Below, piece by piece: positions 25,850-34,574 of a DNA stretch of 64,000 nucleotides (position 1 is its first letter; each line of letters begins with the position of its first letter). Position numbers and translations under genes: made by a program. Source of the stretch: Kocuria sp. (GTDB lineage Bacteria; Actinomycetota; Actinomycetes; Actinomycetales; Micrococcaceae); assembly GCA_030454085.1 (NCBI GenBank), contig JAKDJD010000007.1, positions 1 to 64,000 on the forward strand. Direction: 5' to 3'. The notes beneath the pieces were generated by a model. It saw only the letters and a program-made list of their open reading frames with translations, did not search any database and was not told where the DNA came from.

Positions 25850-27026
25850 GTTCGCAGAGTTCGGTAGCAACCTCTACACGGGCAAGACCTCACTGCCCTT
25901 CATCCCGAAGAAGAAACTGTGGCTGGGAATTTCCGCGGTGCTCGTGATCATCGCGGTGCTCATCCCGGTATTCACGGGCGGCTTCAAAATGGGCATCGAT
26001 TTCCGTGGCGGTTCGGAGTTCACGGTCTCGGATTCCCAGAGCACCGACGTCCAGACGGGCAAGGACGCCGTCTCGAAGCACGCGAGTGCGACCGAGACCG
26101 AAGTGACTAAGATCGCCTCGGATACGGTACGCGTCCAAACCGAGCAATTGAGCGACGACGACACGCTCGCCGTCAAGCAGGCCCTGCAGAAGGCTTACGA
26201 CGTCAAAGCCGACGACGTCACGTCCTCCTACGTGGGTCCGACCTGGGGTGCGGGTGTGACCCGCCAGGCCACGTGGGGGCTGATCGCGTTCGTGGTCCTG
26301 GCCACGGTCGGAATGGCCCTGTACTTCAGAACTGTGAAGATGTCCCTGTCGGCCATCGCCGGATTGCTCTTCACCGTCATCACGACTGCCGGGATCTACG
26401 CCCTCGTCGGGTTCGAAGTGACGCCGTCGGCGATCATCGGGTTCCTGACGATTCTGTCCTACTCGCTGTATGACTCTGTGGTGGTCTTCGACAAGATTCG
26501 TGAGAACACCAAGGGCTACCGGGAGAACACGAAGACGACCTTCGCCGAAGAAGTGAATCTGGCGGTCAACCAGACCTTGGTCAGGTCAATCAACACCTCG
26601 GTCGTCGGGATTCTGCCGGTCGGGTCGATTCTGTTCATCGGGGCATTCCTGCTGGGTGCCGGAACCTTGCAGGACCTCTCCCTGGCACTGTTCATCGGGA
26701 TCATCATGGGCACGCTGGGCACGTTGTTCGTTTCGGCGCCCCTCTACGCACTCCTGCGTCAGGGCGAGAAGCCCATCAAGGAACAGGCCGAGAGAGTCCG
26801 ACGAGGCGTCGCGGACACCGGCGCCGGTGACTCCCGAGCGGAGACCAGCGAAGGAACGACGTCGGGGTCGACGAGAGCCTCGGGCAAAGATTCGGCGTCG
26901 GCCGGACCGGACTCGGCACAACGAGGCCAGCGTTCCGACCGAGGTGGTGGGCGTTCGGAGGACAACCCCACGCCGCGCTACGAGCCGCATGGCAGGGACA
27001 AACCGGATAACGGAGCGGTGATCTAG
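25842..27026 (+). CDS. secF: Protein translocase subunit SecF
   Basis: 394 residues with six membrane helices: the N-terminal FKMGIDFRGGSEF signature, then SLYDSVVVFDKIREN carrying the functional Asp and Arg, and NTSVVGILPVGSILF. The last ~95 residues are Ser/Glu/Arg-rich and probably disordered. The ATG lies inside the end of secD (8-base overlap), so the two are coupled. Confidence 0.96.
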   Translation: MPKFAEFGSNLYTGKTSLPFIPKKKLWLGISAVLVIIAVLIPVFTGGFKMGIDFRGGSEFTVSDSQSTDVQTGKDAVSKHASATETEVTKIASDTVRVQTEQLSDDDTLAVKQALQKAYDVKADDVTSSYVGPTWGAGVTRQATWGLIAFVVLATVGMALYFRTVKMSLSAIAGLLFTVITTAGIYALVGFEVTPSAIIGFLTILSYSLYDSVVVFDKIRENTKGYRENTKTTFAEEVNLAVNQTLVRSINTSVVGILPVGSILFIGAFLLGAGTLQDLSLALFIGIIMGTLGTLFVSAPLYALLRQGEKPIKEQAERVRRGVADTGAGDSRAETSEGTTSGSTRASGKDSASAGPDSAQRGQRSDRGGGRSEDNPTPRYEPHGRDKPDNGAVI

Positions 27027-27135
27027 CGGAGCCTGCTATGAGGCCCCTCGCCCAGGGCAGGTGCAGCCTGACGCCGTGCATCACCAGAAGAGATGTCAGG
27101 TCCCCCGGCCGGGGAAGTCCACACCCTTCGACGAC

Positions 27136-27792
27136 CTATCCGAGTGGCGCCACCGATTCCCAACGCGGGTTGACCATGGCCTGGCTGCCGCCGGCATTCC
27201 AAGAGCCCTGCATACTGAAGGTGGTCGTCAGCAGGCAACGATGCAGGGTGCCGTTGGGGGCGGTGTACGAGATCTCGGTGGGTACCCTGACGGTGGCACC
27301 GTCCCAGGACTGACGATTGGCTCGATTCGTGGTGCCCGCGGAATCGAGCCACTGGATCGTGGAGGCCATGAGGAAACCGGCCCGGGCGCCTCCCGAACCG
27401 ACGTTGCCCAGGGTGGCGATGCCTGAATAACTGCGCCCGTCGTTCAGCGTGAGGGTGGGCGCGGGAAGGTACCTCTCCCCGGCCCCGTTCTTGAGCTTGA
27501 AGGTTACCGATCCGCGGTAGTTGCAGGTGGACCGGAAACCGAAATTCAGGGATGTCTGGGCGTTCGCGGCGCCGCCGAACTGGTTGCCGAAGGTGCGCGA
27601 CCCCTCGATGTTCCACGAATCCGCGACTCGGGCGCCGCAGTATCCGTTGTTCAGCTGATCGTCGGTGAGCGCGCACCCCTCGGGGGCCGGGGTCGAGGCG
27701 GCCATCGCGGGTACGGCCGCGGTGGTGGAGAGGACGGCGACCGACCACGACGCGCCCTTGGCCACGGAACGCCGTGTGATGTGCTGATGCAT
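27136..27792 (-). CDS. Tat-exported protein of unknown function
   Basis: 218 residues from ATG 27792, which has AAAGG eight bases upstream. The N-terminus has the twin-arginine sequence TRRSVAKG, a hydrophobic stretch with WSVAVLSTTAAVPA, and a likely cut after AMA. The mature part is ~190 residues with four Cys (possible disulfides) and repeated Gly/Thr/Asn-rich beta-strand-like segments. I recognise no catalytic motif. Similar WSV-containing Tat leaders occur on wall-associated proteins of Micrococcaceae. It lies convergent to secF, where many actinobacteria have apt between secF and relA. Confidence 0.7.
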   Translation of the reverse strand: MHQHITRRSVAKGASWSVAVLSTTAAVPAMAASTPAPEGCALTDDQLNNGYCGARVADSWNIEGSRTFGNQFGGAANAQTSLNFGFRSTCNYRGSVTFKLKNGAGERYLPAPTLTLNDGRSYSGIATLGNVGSGGARAGFLMASTIQWLDSAGTTNRANRQSWDGATVRVPTEISYTAPNGTLHRCLLTTTFSMQGSWNAGGSQAMVNPRWESVAPLG

Positions 27793-28306
27793 GGGTGAAC
27801 CTTTCGTGAGGGGGGGGGCAATCCACAAAAATAGAATCCTGGACACCCCGGTTCAATTGATCAGTAAAGTATTTGAGGGCGTGTCCGCGCAGATCGGAGA
27901 GACGCGAAGCGCCGCCCGGCGTGCCGGCAGATTCATTGAACAGTGGACTGATCTGGGCATTCATCGCACGTGAGAAACTTTCGCGGCGTCGTCGTGCGGT
28001 CGAGGACGAAAAACTTCGCCTTCCGAATAAGTCGGAGTGTGACGGCGACCGCCACGATGCCCATCGCGGTCGGCCCGCGCCCGGCCGAACCGCGCGACGA
28101 AAGCCGTGCGACGAAAGCCGTACGACGAGATGGCAGTGACCGGACATCACGAAGCCGAGACGGTAGATCCGGACGTGTCCGTGGTCATTTTGGTTCAAGG
28201 GTTGCCACTTCGGCAGGGTGGAGTGCACCAACCTGCCACCTCAAGGGAACGGAGGATTGACGGCGGGGGACTAAACTGGGTCCATCACACGGTCAGGAGG
28301 TTCATC
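27793..28306. other. Divergent intergenic region Tat protein / relA
   Basis: About 510 bp without a supported gene. It holds two inverted family A units (28194-28242), a 14-bp direct repeat GCGACGAAAGCCGT in two adjacent copies (28094-28121), an oligo-G run at about 27811-27818, and the AGGAGG ribosome site of relA (seven bases before its ATG). The promoters of both flanking genes must be here; I could not assign -35/-10 pairs with confidence. Confidence 0.55.
28194..28242. repeat. Family A repeat units (copy 3, inverted only)
   Basis: Two successive inverted units (about 28194-28212 and 28225-28242, the latter ending AACCTGCCACCTC) match the right-hand arm of the family A hairpin. No direct partner is present, so this copy cannot form the usual long stem and may be a decayed remnant. 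It lies 65 bases before the relA start. Confidence 0.6.
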
Positions 28307-30694
28307 ATGGCATCGTCAGATGATCGGCAGAGTCACGGGACCCATCGGGTTATTTCAGCGTCCACTAGGACGCCGGAGCGTCGTGCCTTCCCGAAGACGG
28401 CCGCCGTGTCGGCCGCAGAGAGAGCGGAGCCTGCCGTGACCGCCGGAGATTCCTCGGCCGCGAGCAAGACCAAACCGGTGTCGCCTGTCCTCGTTCCCTT
28501 GTTGAGGACCGTCAAGGCCAGCAACCCCCAAGAAGATTTCGCTGCGATCGAGCGGGCCTTCGCCGTCGCCGACAAGTACCACACCGGACAGAAGCGCAAG
28601 AGCGGCGATCCGTACATCACGCACCCCGTCGCCGTCACCACGATTCTCGCCGAGCTCGGGGCCTCCGGCGCCACGCTCATTGCGGGCCTGTTGCACGACA
28701 CCGTCGAGGACACCGAGTACACGCTCGAAGAGCTCACCGAAGACTTCGGGGAAGAGGTCGCGGAGCTCGTCGACGGCGTGACCAAGCTGGACAAGGTCAA
28801 GTACGGGGAGCACGCGCAGGCCGAAACGGTCCGCAAGATGGTCATAGCGATGGCCAAGGACATCCGGGTGCTCGTGATCAAGTTGGCCGACCGGCTCCAC
28901 AACGCGAGGACCTGGCGCTTCGTCTCTGCGCAGTCCAGCGCGCGCAAAGCGAAGGAGACCCTCGAGATCTTCGCGCCGCTGGCCCACCGCCTGGGCATCA
29001 ACACGATCAAATGGGAACTTGAGGACTTGTCTTTCGCGGCCCTGGAGCCTCGCATCTACGACGAGATCGTGCGCATGGTCGGGGACAGGACCCCGGAGCG
29101 GGAACGTCAGCTGCAAGAGATCCGCACCGGTGTGAAGGACGAACTGCAGGAGTCCAACATCTCGTGCGAGGTGACTGGTCGACCGAAGCACTATTACTCG
29201 ATCTACCAGAAGATGATTCTGCGCGACAAGGAATTCGATGAGATCTACGATCTCCTCGCGATCCGGATTCTCGTCGACTCGGTGCGGGACTGCTATGCGG
29301 CGCTCGGCGCCATCCACGAGGTCTGGAAGCCGATCCCGGGACGATTCAAGGACTATATTGCCGTTCCGAAATTCAACACCTACCAGTCCCTGCACACCGC
29401 GGTGATCGGGCCGGCCGGTCGACCCGTAGAGGTCCAGATCCGGACGCACGACATGCACCGCAAGGCCGAGTACGGTATCGCCGCGCACTGGAAGTACAAG
29501 GCTGCGGCCCGTGGCGAGGCATCGGCTGCCGGACAGCGTACCGAGGATTCGGCCGACGCGCTGAAGTGGCTCCAGTCGCTCATGTCCTGGCAGTCGGAGA
29601 CCCGCGATTCCTCCGAATTCCTGGACTCCCTGCGCTACGAGGTCAACGCCCAAGAGGTCTTCGTCTTCACCCCGGCCGGCGATGTGCTGTCCTTGCCCGC
29701 GGGATCGACCCCGGTGGACTTCGCCTACGCGATCCACACACAAGTCGGCGAGCACACCATCGGCGCCCGGGTCAACGGAAAACTCGTTCCGTTGTCCTCG
29801 AAACTCAACCACGGTGATCGCATTGAAATCCTCACGACCAAGGCGGAGGACGCCGGGCCGAGCGAGGACTGGCTCAGATTCGTGGCCAGCCCGCGGGCCC
29901 GCACCAAGATCCGGCACTACCTGACCAAGGAGCGTCGCGAAGAAGCCATCGAAAAGGGCAAGGACAACTTGACCCGCTCGATGCGGCGCCACAGCCTGCC
30001 TCTCCAGCGGCTTCTGACAAGCAAACTCCTTCTGTCCGTCGCGGAGGAACAGCACAAGGACGACGTCGCCGCGTTGTACGAAGCCGTGGGCGAGGGCCAG
30101 ATCAAGGCTCAGGATGTCATCGACCGTCTGGTCGATCTCCTCGGAGGCGAATCCGAGGCCGAGGACGACCTCGAAGAAGAAACCTCGATCACGACCCACG
30201 CGCGGCCCAAGCACGCGGACTCGGGCGTGGTGGTCGACGGCGCCGACGGTGTCTACACCAAATTGGCACGGTGCTGCACTCCCGTTCCCCCGGACGAGAT
30301 CATGGGCATCGTGACTCGCGGCAACGGCATCTCGGTGCACCGCGTGGATTGTCCCAACATGAGGCAGGCTCAGGACGATCCTCGCCGGATCGAGGTCCAG
30401 TGGGCTCCGACCAAATCATCCGTGTTCTTGGTCGAAATCCAGGTCGAGGCGCTCGACAGGAAATCGTTGCTTTCCGACGTGACTCGGATCCTCTCGGAAA
30501 GCCACGTCAATATCCTGTCGGCCAATGTGCATACCAATGTCTCCCGGCTCGCCATCTCGCGCTTCTCCTTCGAGATGGGCGATCCGAGGTACCTCGACCA
30601 CGTCCTCAACACGGTGCGCGGCATCGACGGCGTCTACGACGTCTACCGGATCACCGGGTCCCGACCGACCCCGTCGGCCCAGGGCCAGGAGTGA
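28307..30694 (+). CDS. relA: Bifunctional (p)ppGpp synthetase/hydrolase
   Basis: 795-residue Rel enzyme making and degrading the stringent-response alarmones. Domains: HD hydrolase (about 80-230, LLHDTVEDTEYT), synthetase (about 270-400, RFKDYIAVPKFN and YQSLHT), TGS (~455-515, VFVFTPAGDV), zinc-finger domain (LARCCTPVPPDE) and C-terminal ACT. The HD motif is intact, so hydrolase activity is expected. ATG 28307 has AGGAGG seven bases upstream. The N-terminal ~60 residues before the HD domain are Ser/Thr/Ala-rich. The 3' end overlaps the convergent downstream gene by 44 bases. Confidence 0.96.
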   Translation: MASSDDRQSHGTHRVISASTRTPERRAFPKTAAVSAAERAEPAVTAGDSSAASKTKPVSPVLVPLLRTVKASNPQEDFAAIERAFAVADKYHTGQKRKSGDPYITHPVAVTTILAELGASGATLIAGLLHDTVEDTEYTLEELTEDFGEEVAELVDGVTKLDKVKYGEHAQAETVRKMVIAMAKDIRVLVIKLADRLHNARTWRFVSAQSSARKAKETLEIFAPLAHRLGINTIKWELEDLSFAALEPRIYDEIVRMVGDRTPERERQLQEIRTGVKDELQESNISCEVTGRPKHYYSIYQKMILRDKEFDEIYDLLAIRILVDSVRDCYAALGAIHEVWKPIPGRFKDYIAVPKFNTYQSLHTAVIGPAGRPVEVQIRTHDMHRKAEYGIAAHWKYKAAARGEASAAGQRTEDSADALKWLQSLMSWQSETRDSSEFLDSLRYEVNAQEVFVFTPAGDVLSLPAGSTPVDFAYAIHTQVGEHTIGARVNGKLVPLSSKLNHGDRIEILTTKAEDAGPSEDWLRFVASPRARTKIRHYLTKERREEAIEKGKDNLTRSMRRHSLPLQRLLTSKLLLSVAEEQHKDDVAALYEAVGEGQIKAQDVIDRLVDLLGGESEAEDDLEEETSITTHARPKHADSGVVVDGADGVYTKLARCCTPVPPDEIMGIVTRGNGISVHRVDCPNMRQAQDDPRRIEVQWAPTKSSVFLVEIQVEALDRKSLLSDVTRILSESHVNILSANVHTNVSRLAISRFSFEMGDPRYLDHVLNTVRGIDGVYDVYRITGSRPTPSAQGQE

Positions 30695-31376
30695 GCCGGA
30701 GGTCCCAGTGGCCCCACGGTAGCCCTTCCGACAGCGCGTGAACCCGCCTGACGGCCCGTTTTCGGAACGCCAGACGAGGAACCGCTTCCAAGGCGGCACA
30801 GACCGTCTCCGGAGCACAACCCAGCCCTGGCGCGCGCAGCAATGTCGCCAGGGCGGTGTCGCCGTGTTTGTCCTGGTCAAAGGCCGCAAGGTCCACACAT
30901 GTACGGAGGGGCGTGGTGACTCTCAGGGGGCCGATGCGCAGGGCCTCGTATGTGGTGTAGGTCGTGTAACGGTGGCGGACGAAGGCGGATTCCACCGGGT
31001 CCAAGGTGAGGCCGGATGGCCCAAAGGCCGTGCACTCGAGCAGCGCGGGCGGGGGAGCGCACCCGTAGATCCAGGCCGCGGTCAGGCGGTGGAGTATTGC
31101 TCGTTGTCGGCTCAGTGGCCGCAGGTGCAGTGCCGCCGCCGTGGCGCGGGATTCGGGGCAGGGCGGCGTGCTGCCGTACACAGAGTTAACATGCGGAACC
31201 AGTAGCCCGCGCGCCGTGAGGAGCAGTGCCTCGGCCTCCGTGAGGTGGAGGCCGGCAATCACCAAGGACGGCGGGGACCCGAGGTCCCGGTAATGAGCGG
31301 CCGTACGCGACACGGGGTCGAGGCGGCAGGCCCGATCCGCAGAATGATGTTGGTGCATGTGTCCATGAGACCTCAT
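30651..31376 (-). CDS. AbiEi-antitoxin-like/hypothetical protein
   Basis: 241 residues. The pattern RQRAILHRLTAAWIYGCA followed by RVTTPLRTCVDLAAF resembles the stand-alone proteins often labelled AbiEi-family (type IV antitoxin-like) in actinobacteria. No AbiEii nucleotidyltransferase toxin gene lies beside it, so an actual toxin-antitoxin role is doubtful. The stop lies 44 bases inside the convergent relA. An alternative ATG at 31358 would shorten it by six residues. Confidence 0.6.
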   Translation of the reverse strand: MRSHGHMHQHHSADRACRLDPVSRTAAHYRDLGSPPSLVIAGLHLTEAEALLLTARGLLVPHVNSVYGSTPPCPESRATAAALHLRPLSRQRAILHRLTAAWIYGCAPPPALLECTAFGPSGLTLDPVESAFVRHRYTTYTTYEALRIGPLRVTTPLRTCVDLAAFDQDKHGDTALATLLRAPGLGCAPETVCAALEAVPRLAFRKRAVRRVHALSEGLPWGHWDLRLTPGPGPTGSVGTR

Positions 31377-31518
31377 GCTCAGACCGAGGGGTGCGGATTC
31401 ACCGAATCTGTGGACAGCTTCTGTGAACCCGTACCCCTCGGAGGGAACGAATAGCCTCGCCGCGGGCGGAAAGGTCTTGCGGACGACCGAGTCAGGGGCT
31501 CGGGGTCAGGGTCGGGTG

Positions 31519-32853
31519 TCAGGCGCCCGAGTCAAGCTGATCCAACCAGGCCCGACGAGCGTCGAGGTCTTCCCGGGCCTTGGCGGCAGCTTTGTCGTCC
31601 CCCGCGGACTCGGCCTTGCGAAGGTCCTCCTCCAGCTCCGAAATGGCATCCCTGAGCTGGGTGACCATGGAATCGGCTCTGGCCCGGGTTTCGGGATTGG
31701 TCCGCTCCCACTCGGCCTGTTCCGCCTCGGAGATGGCATCCTGGACCTTCTTGAGCTCATTCTCGATCCGCCGCAGGTCATTGCGGGGAACCATGCCAGC
31801 CGCATCCCACTCGTCCAGGATCGGAGCGAGCTGCGCTTTCGCCGCACCCGGATCCTTGACGGGCAGGATCGCGCGGGCCTTCTCGAGCAACGCTTCCTTG
31901 ACCTTGAGATTTTCCGCGAACTCGCGATCAGTTTCGGCATTGGCGGCGGCCCGAGCGTTGAAGAAGACGTCCTGGGCGGCGCGAAAGCGAGCCCAGAGCG
32001 CATCGTCCTCCTTGCGCGAGGCCCGCGGCGCCTGCTTCCAGCGATCCATCAGGTCCCGGTACTTGGCGGACGTTTCACTCCAGTCCGTGGACCCGGACAA
32101 CGATTCGGCCTCAGCAATGAGCGCTTCCTTGGCCTTCTTCGCTTTGGCGTTGTTCTGGTCCAGTTGGGAGAAGTAGGAGCGGCGGTGCTTGTCGAACGTG
32201 GACCGGGCCGTGCGGAAACGCTTCCAGAGCGCATCCTCGACCGATTTCGGTAGGCGATGTTCCTTCTGGGCGACCTTCCACGCATCGAAGAGGTCGTTCA
32301 TCCGGGCGCTCGAGTTCTTCCAATGTGTTTCGGAAGGATCCTGGTCCGCCACATCTTCCGCCGCTTTGACGATGGCTTCACGTTCTTGATGCGCGCGCTG
32401 TTTTGCTTCCTCGGCCTCGTGCTTCTGCTCTTCGGTCAGGCGGGTGGCGGCGCCATCGAGGTCATCGAGCCGTTTCTCGAGGTTCTCGATGTCGCCGACC
32501 ATGCCGCGTGCCTCGACCTGTTCCCTGAGGGAGCGGACGGAGCGTGCCACCGAAGCCGCATCGGCGCCTTGGGAGACACGGTTCTCGAGGAGAGCAATCT
32601 GAGTCTCCGTTTCGGAGAATTTCCGGGCGAAGTAGGTCAGGGCATCGTCGTCGCTGGCCTCGGGAAACGCCCCCACGGGAATGTCCTCGCCGCGCACCGT
32701 GACGTAGACGTGGCCATCAGCCCCGACCGAGCCGAACTTCTTGGCCTCGTCCAGCGGCCTCGGGGCTGCCGGGGGTGCGGCGGGTTTGGGAACGATGGGG
32801 GAACCCGGCAGGTTGGCCGGTGTGGGCTTGTCGTCGGGCTTCTTCTCAGTCAC
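31519..32853 (-). CDS. DUF349 domain protein
   Basis: 444 residues from a GTG at 32853 (GGAAAGAG upstream). A Pro/Lys-rich N-terminus is followed by KKFGSVGADGHVYV and then several DUF349 repeats of ~75 residues, helical and rich in Trp/Phe-Arg motifs such as LWKRFRTAR and LWARFRAAQ. The whole is probably a long coiled-coil rod. The family is universal near relA-hisS in actinobacteria; its function is unknown. Upstream in-frame codons reach 32979, so the start is uncertain. Confidence 0.85.
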   Translation of the reverse strand: MTEKKPDDKPTPANLPGSPIVPKPAAPPAAPRPLDEAKKFGSVGADGHVYVTVRGEDIPVGAFPEASDDDALTYFARKFSETETQIALLENRVSQGADAASVARSVRSLREQVEARGMVGDIENLEKRLDDLDGAATRLTEEQKHEAEEAKQRAHQEREAIVKAAEDVADQDPSETHWKNSSARMNDLFDAWKVAQKEHRLPKSVEDALWKRFRTARSTFDKHRRSYFSQLDQNNAKAKKAKEALIAEAESLSGSTDWSETSAKYRDLMDRWKQAPRASRKEDDALWARFRAAQDVFFNARAAANAETDREFAENLKVKEALLEKARAILPVKDPGAAKAQLAPILDEWDAAGMVPRNDLRRIENELKKVQDAISEAEQAEWERTNPETRARADSMVTQLRDAISELEEDLRKAESAGDDKAAAKAREDLDARRAWLDQLDSGA

Positions 32854-33117
32854 CGCTGAAACTCTTTCCGTGGGAGGGCCTGTCGGCCTCATGTATCGAT
32901 GGTCGACGTCGCCCGGGACGAACCGGGCACTGGACTCCAATATATATGGGGCGTGCGTCACGTGAACCGGGTATTTCATGGAAAGATGAACGGTTTTCCC
33001 TGGAAGGGGCCGGGATCACGGTCCGCGCGGTTCGCCTGGGGACTGGCCACGGTTTAGGCTTGAAGGTGTTTGCGCGCCTCCCGCGCGCCCAAGAAGCAAG
33101 ACTTTGAGGAGTGGCTC

Positions 33118-34464
33118 ATGGCCCGCAAGGCGTCCTTGTCAGGTTTTCCGGAATTGCTGCCCGAGGAACGGGTGGTAGAGAACCATGTCCTGGATGTTCT
33201 GCGCCATACCTTCGAACTGCACGGGTTCTCCTCGATCGAGACCCGCTCCGTGGAAACCGTCGAGCAATTGTTGCAGAAGGGCGAGATCGACAAAGAGGTC
33301 TACGCGGTCTCACGACTCCAGGACGACGCCGACAGCAAGAAGGCCGAAAAGCTCGCGCTCCACTTCGATCTGACCGTTCCCTTCGCCCGGTACGTCGTCG
33401 AGAATGCCGGCTATCTGAACTTTCCGTTCATGCGGTATCAGATTCAGAAATCATGGCGTGGCGAGCGGCCGCAGGAGGGTCGTGCCCGCGAATTCACGCA
33501 GGCCGATATCGACGTCGTCGGAGAAGGCACGCTGCCGTTCCGGTACGACGTCGAGCTCGCCCTGATCGTGGTGGACGCGCTCTCTCAGTTGCCGCTGCCC
33601 GAATTCAGGCTCCGCGTCAATAACAGGAAGCTCTCCGAGGGGTTCTACCGTGGCATCGGACTGACCGATACCGCAGGGGTCCTGCGCTCGATCGACAAGT
33701 TGGAGAAGATCGGACCCGAAGCCGTGGCCCAGCTTCTCAAGGACGAGCTCGGCGCCACGGACGAGCAGGCACAAGCCGCCTTGGACCTTGCCTCGATCAC
33801 AGCGGAAGACACCTCCTTCGCGGACCGGGTACGTTCTTTCGGCGTCGAGGACGACCTGCTCGAGGAGGGGCTGACGGAGTTGACCGAAGTCATTGAGCAG
33901 GCGTCGAAGCGCGCGCCCGGCAAGGTCATCGCGGACCTGTCAATCGCTCGGGGGCTGGACTACTACACGGGAACCGTCTACGAGACCGTCCTGCTCGGTC
34001 ACGAACAGCTCGGATCCATCTGCTCCGGTGGCAGGTACGAGTCCTTGGCCTCGAATGGCAAGAAAACCTACCCGGGGGTCGGTCTCTCCATCGGCGTGAC
34101 CCGGCTCGTTGCCCGGATGCTCTCGCAAGGTCTGGCGCGACCGACTCGTTCGGTACCCTCCGCGGTTCTGGTGGCCCTCACGAACGACGACGCCTGGTCG
34201 GAGGCTCAGGACGTCGCCGATCAGTTGAGGGATCGCGGCATCGCCTGCGAGGTCTCTGCCAGTGCCGCGAAATTCGGCAAGCAGATCAAGTACGCGGACC
34301 GACGGGGGATACCCTTCGTCTGGTTCCTGGGGACTGACGAGTCGGGCACGACCACGCATGAGGTCAAGGACATCCGCTCGGGTGAGCAGGTTGCCGCGGA
34401 CCCCTCGACCTGGACTCCCGCCGAGGAGGATCTACGGCCTCGCGTGTACGGCACCGAGGAATAG
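33118..34464 (+). CDS. hisS: Histidyl-tRNA synthetase
   Basis: Class II synthetase, 448 residues. LSGFPELLPEERVVEN opens the catalytic domain, motif 2 is in SWRGERPQEGRAREF, the HisRS-specific signature ARGLDYYTGTVYE and motif 3 region GLSIGVTRL are present, and the anticodon domain follows. ATG 33118 has GAGGAG seven bases upstream. TTTAGGCT at 33053-33060 is a plausible -10. It is divergent from the DUF349 gene. Confidence 0.95.
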   Translation: MARKASLSGFPELLPEERVVENHVLDVLRHTFELHGFSSIETRSVETVEQLLQKGEIDKEVYAVSRLQDDADSKKAEKLALHFDLTVPFARYVVENAGYLNFPFMRYQIQKSWRGERPQEGRAREFTQADIDVVGEGTLPFRYDVELALIVVDALSQLPLPEFRLRVNNRKLSEGFYRGIGLTDTAGVLRSIDKLEKIGPEAVAQLLKDELGATDEQAQAALDLASITAEDTSFADRVRSFGVEDDLLEEGLTELTEVIEQASKRAPGKVIADLSIARGLDYYTGTVYETVLLGHEQLGSICSGGRYESLASNGKKTYPGVGLSIGVTRLVARMLSQGLARPTRSVPSAVLVALTNDDAWSEAQDVADQLRDRGIACEVSASAAKFGKQIKYADRRGIPFVWFLGTDESGTTTHEVKDIRSGEQVAADPSTWTPAEEDLRPRVYGTEE

Positions 34465-34574
34465 ACCGTCCCTGCCGCGGCTGTGGACAACGATCCTTGG
34501 CCCTCGCCGGGGCAGGTAGACTCTGCACAGAATCAGCACGGCGGGACCCCGCCGCCACATCGAAAGGACCGTGA

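Noticed and set aside
27100-27116. CCCCGGCCGGGG palindrome as secF terminator
   Set aside because: It has no loop and no T run; chance GC palindromes of this size are common at this base composition.
28249-28277. TAAACT as -10 with TTGACG as -35 before relA
   Set aside because: The two hexamers are only nine bases apart, which is not a workable sigma-A spacing.
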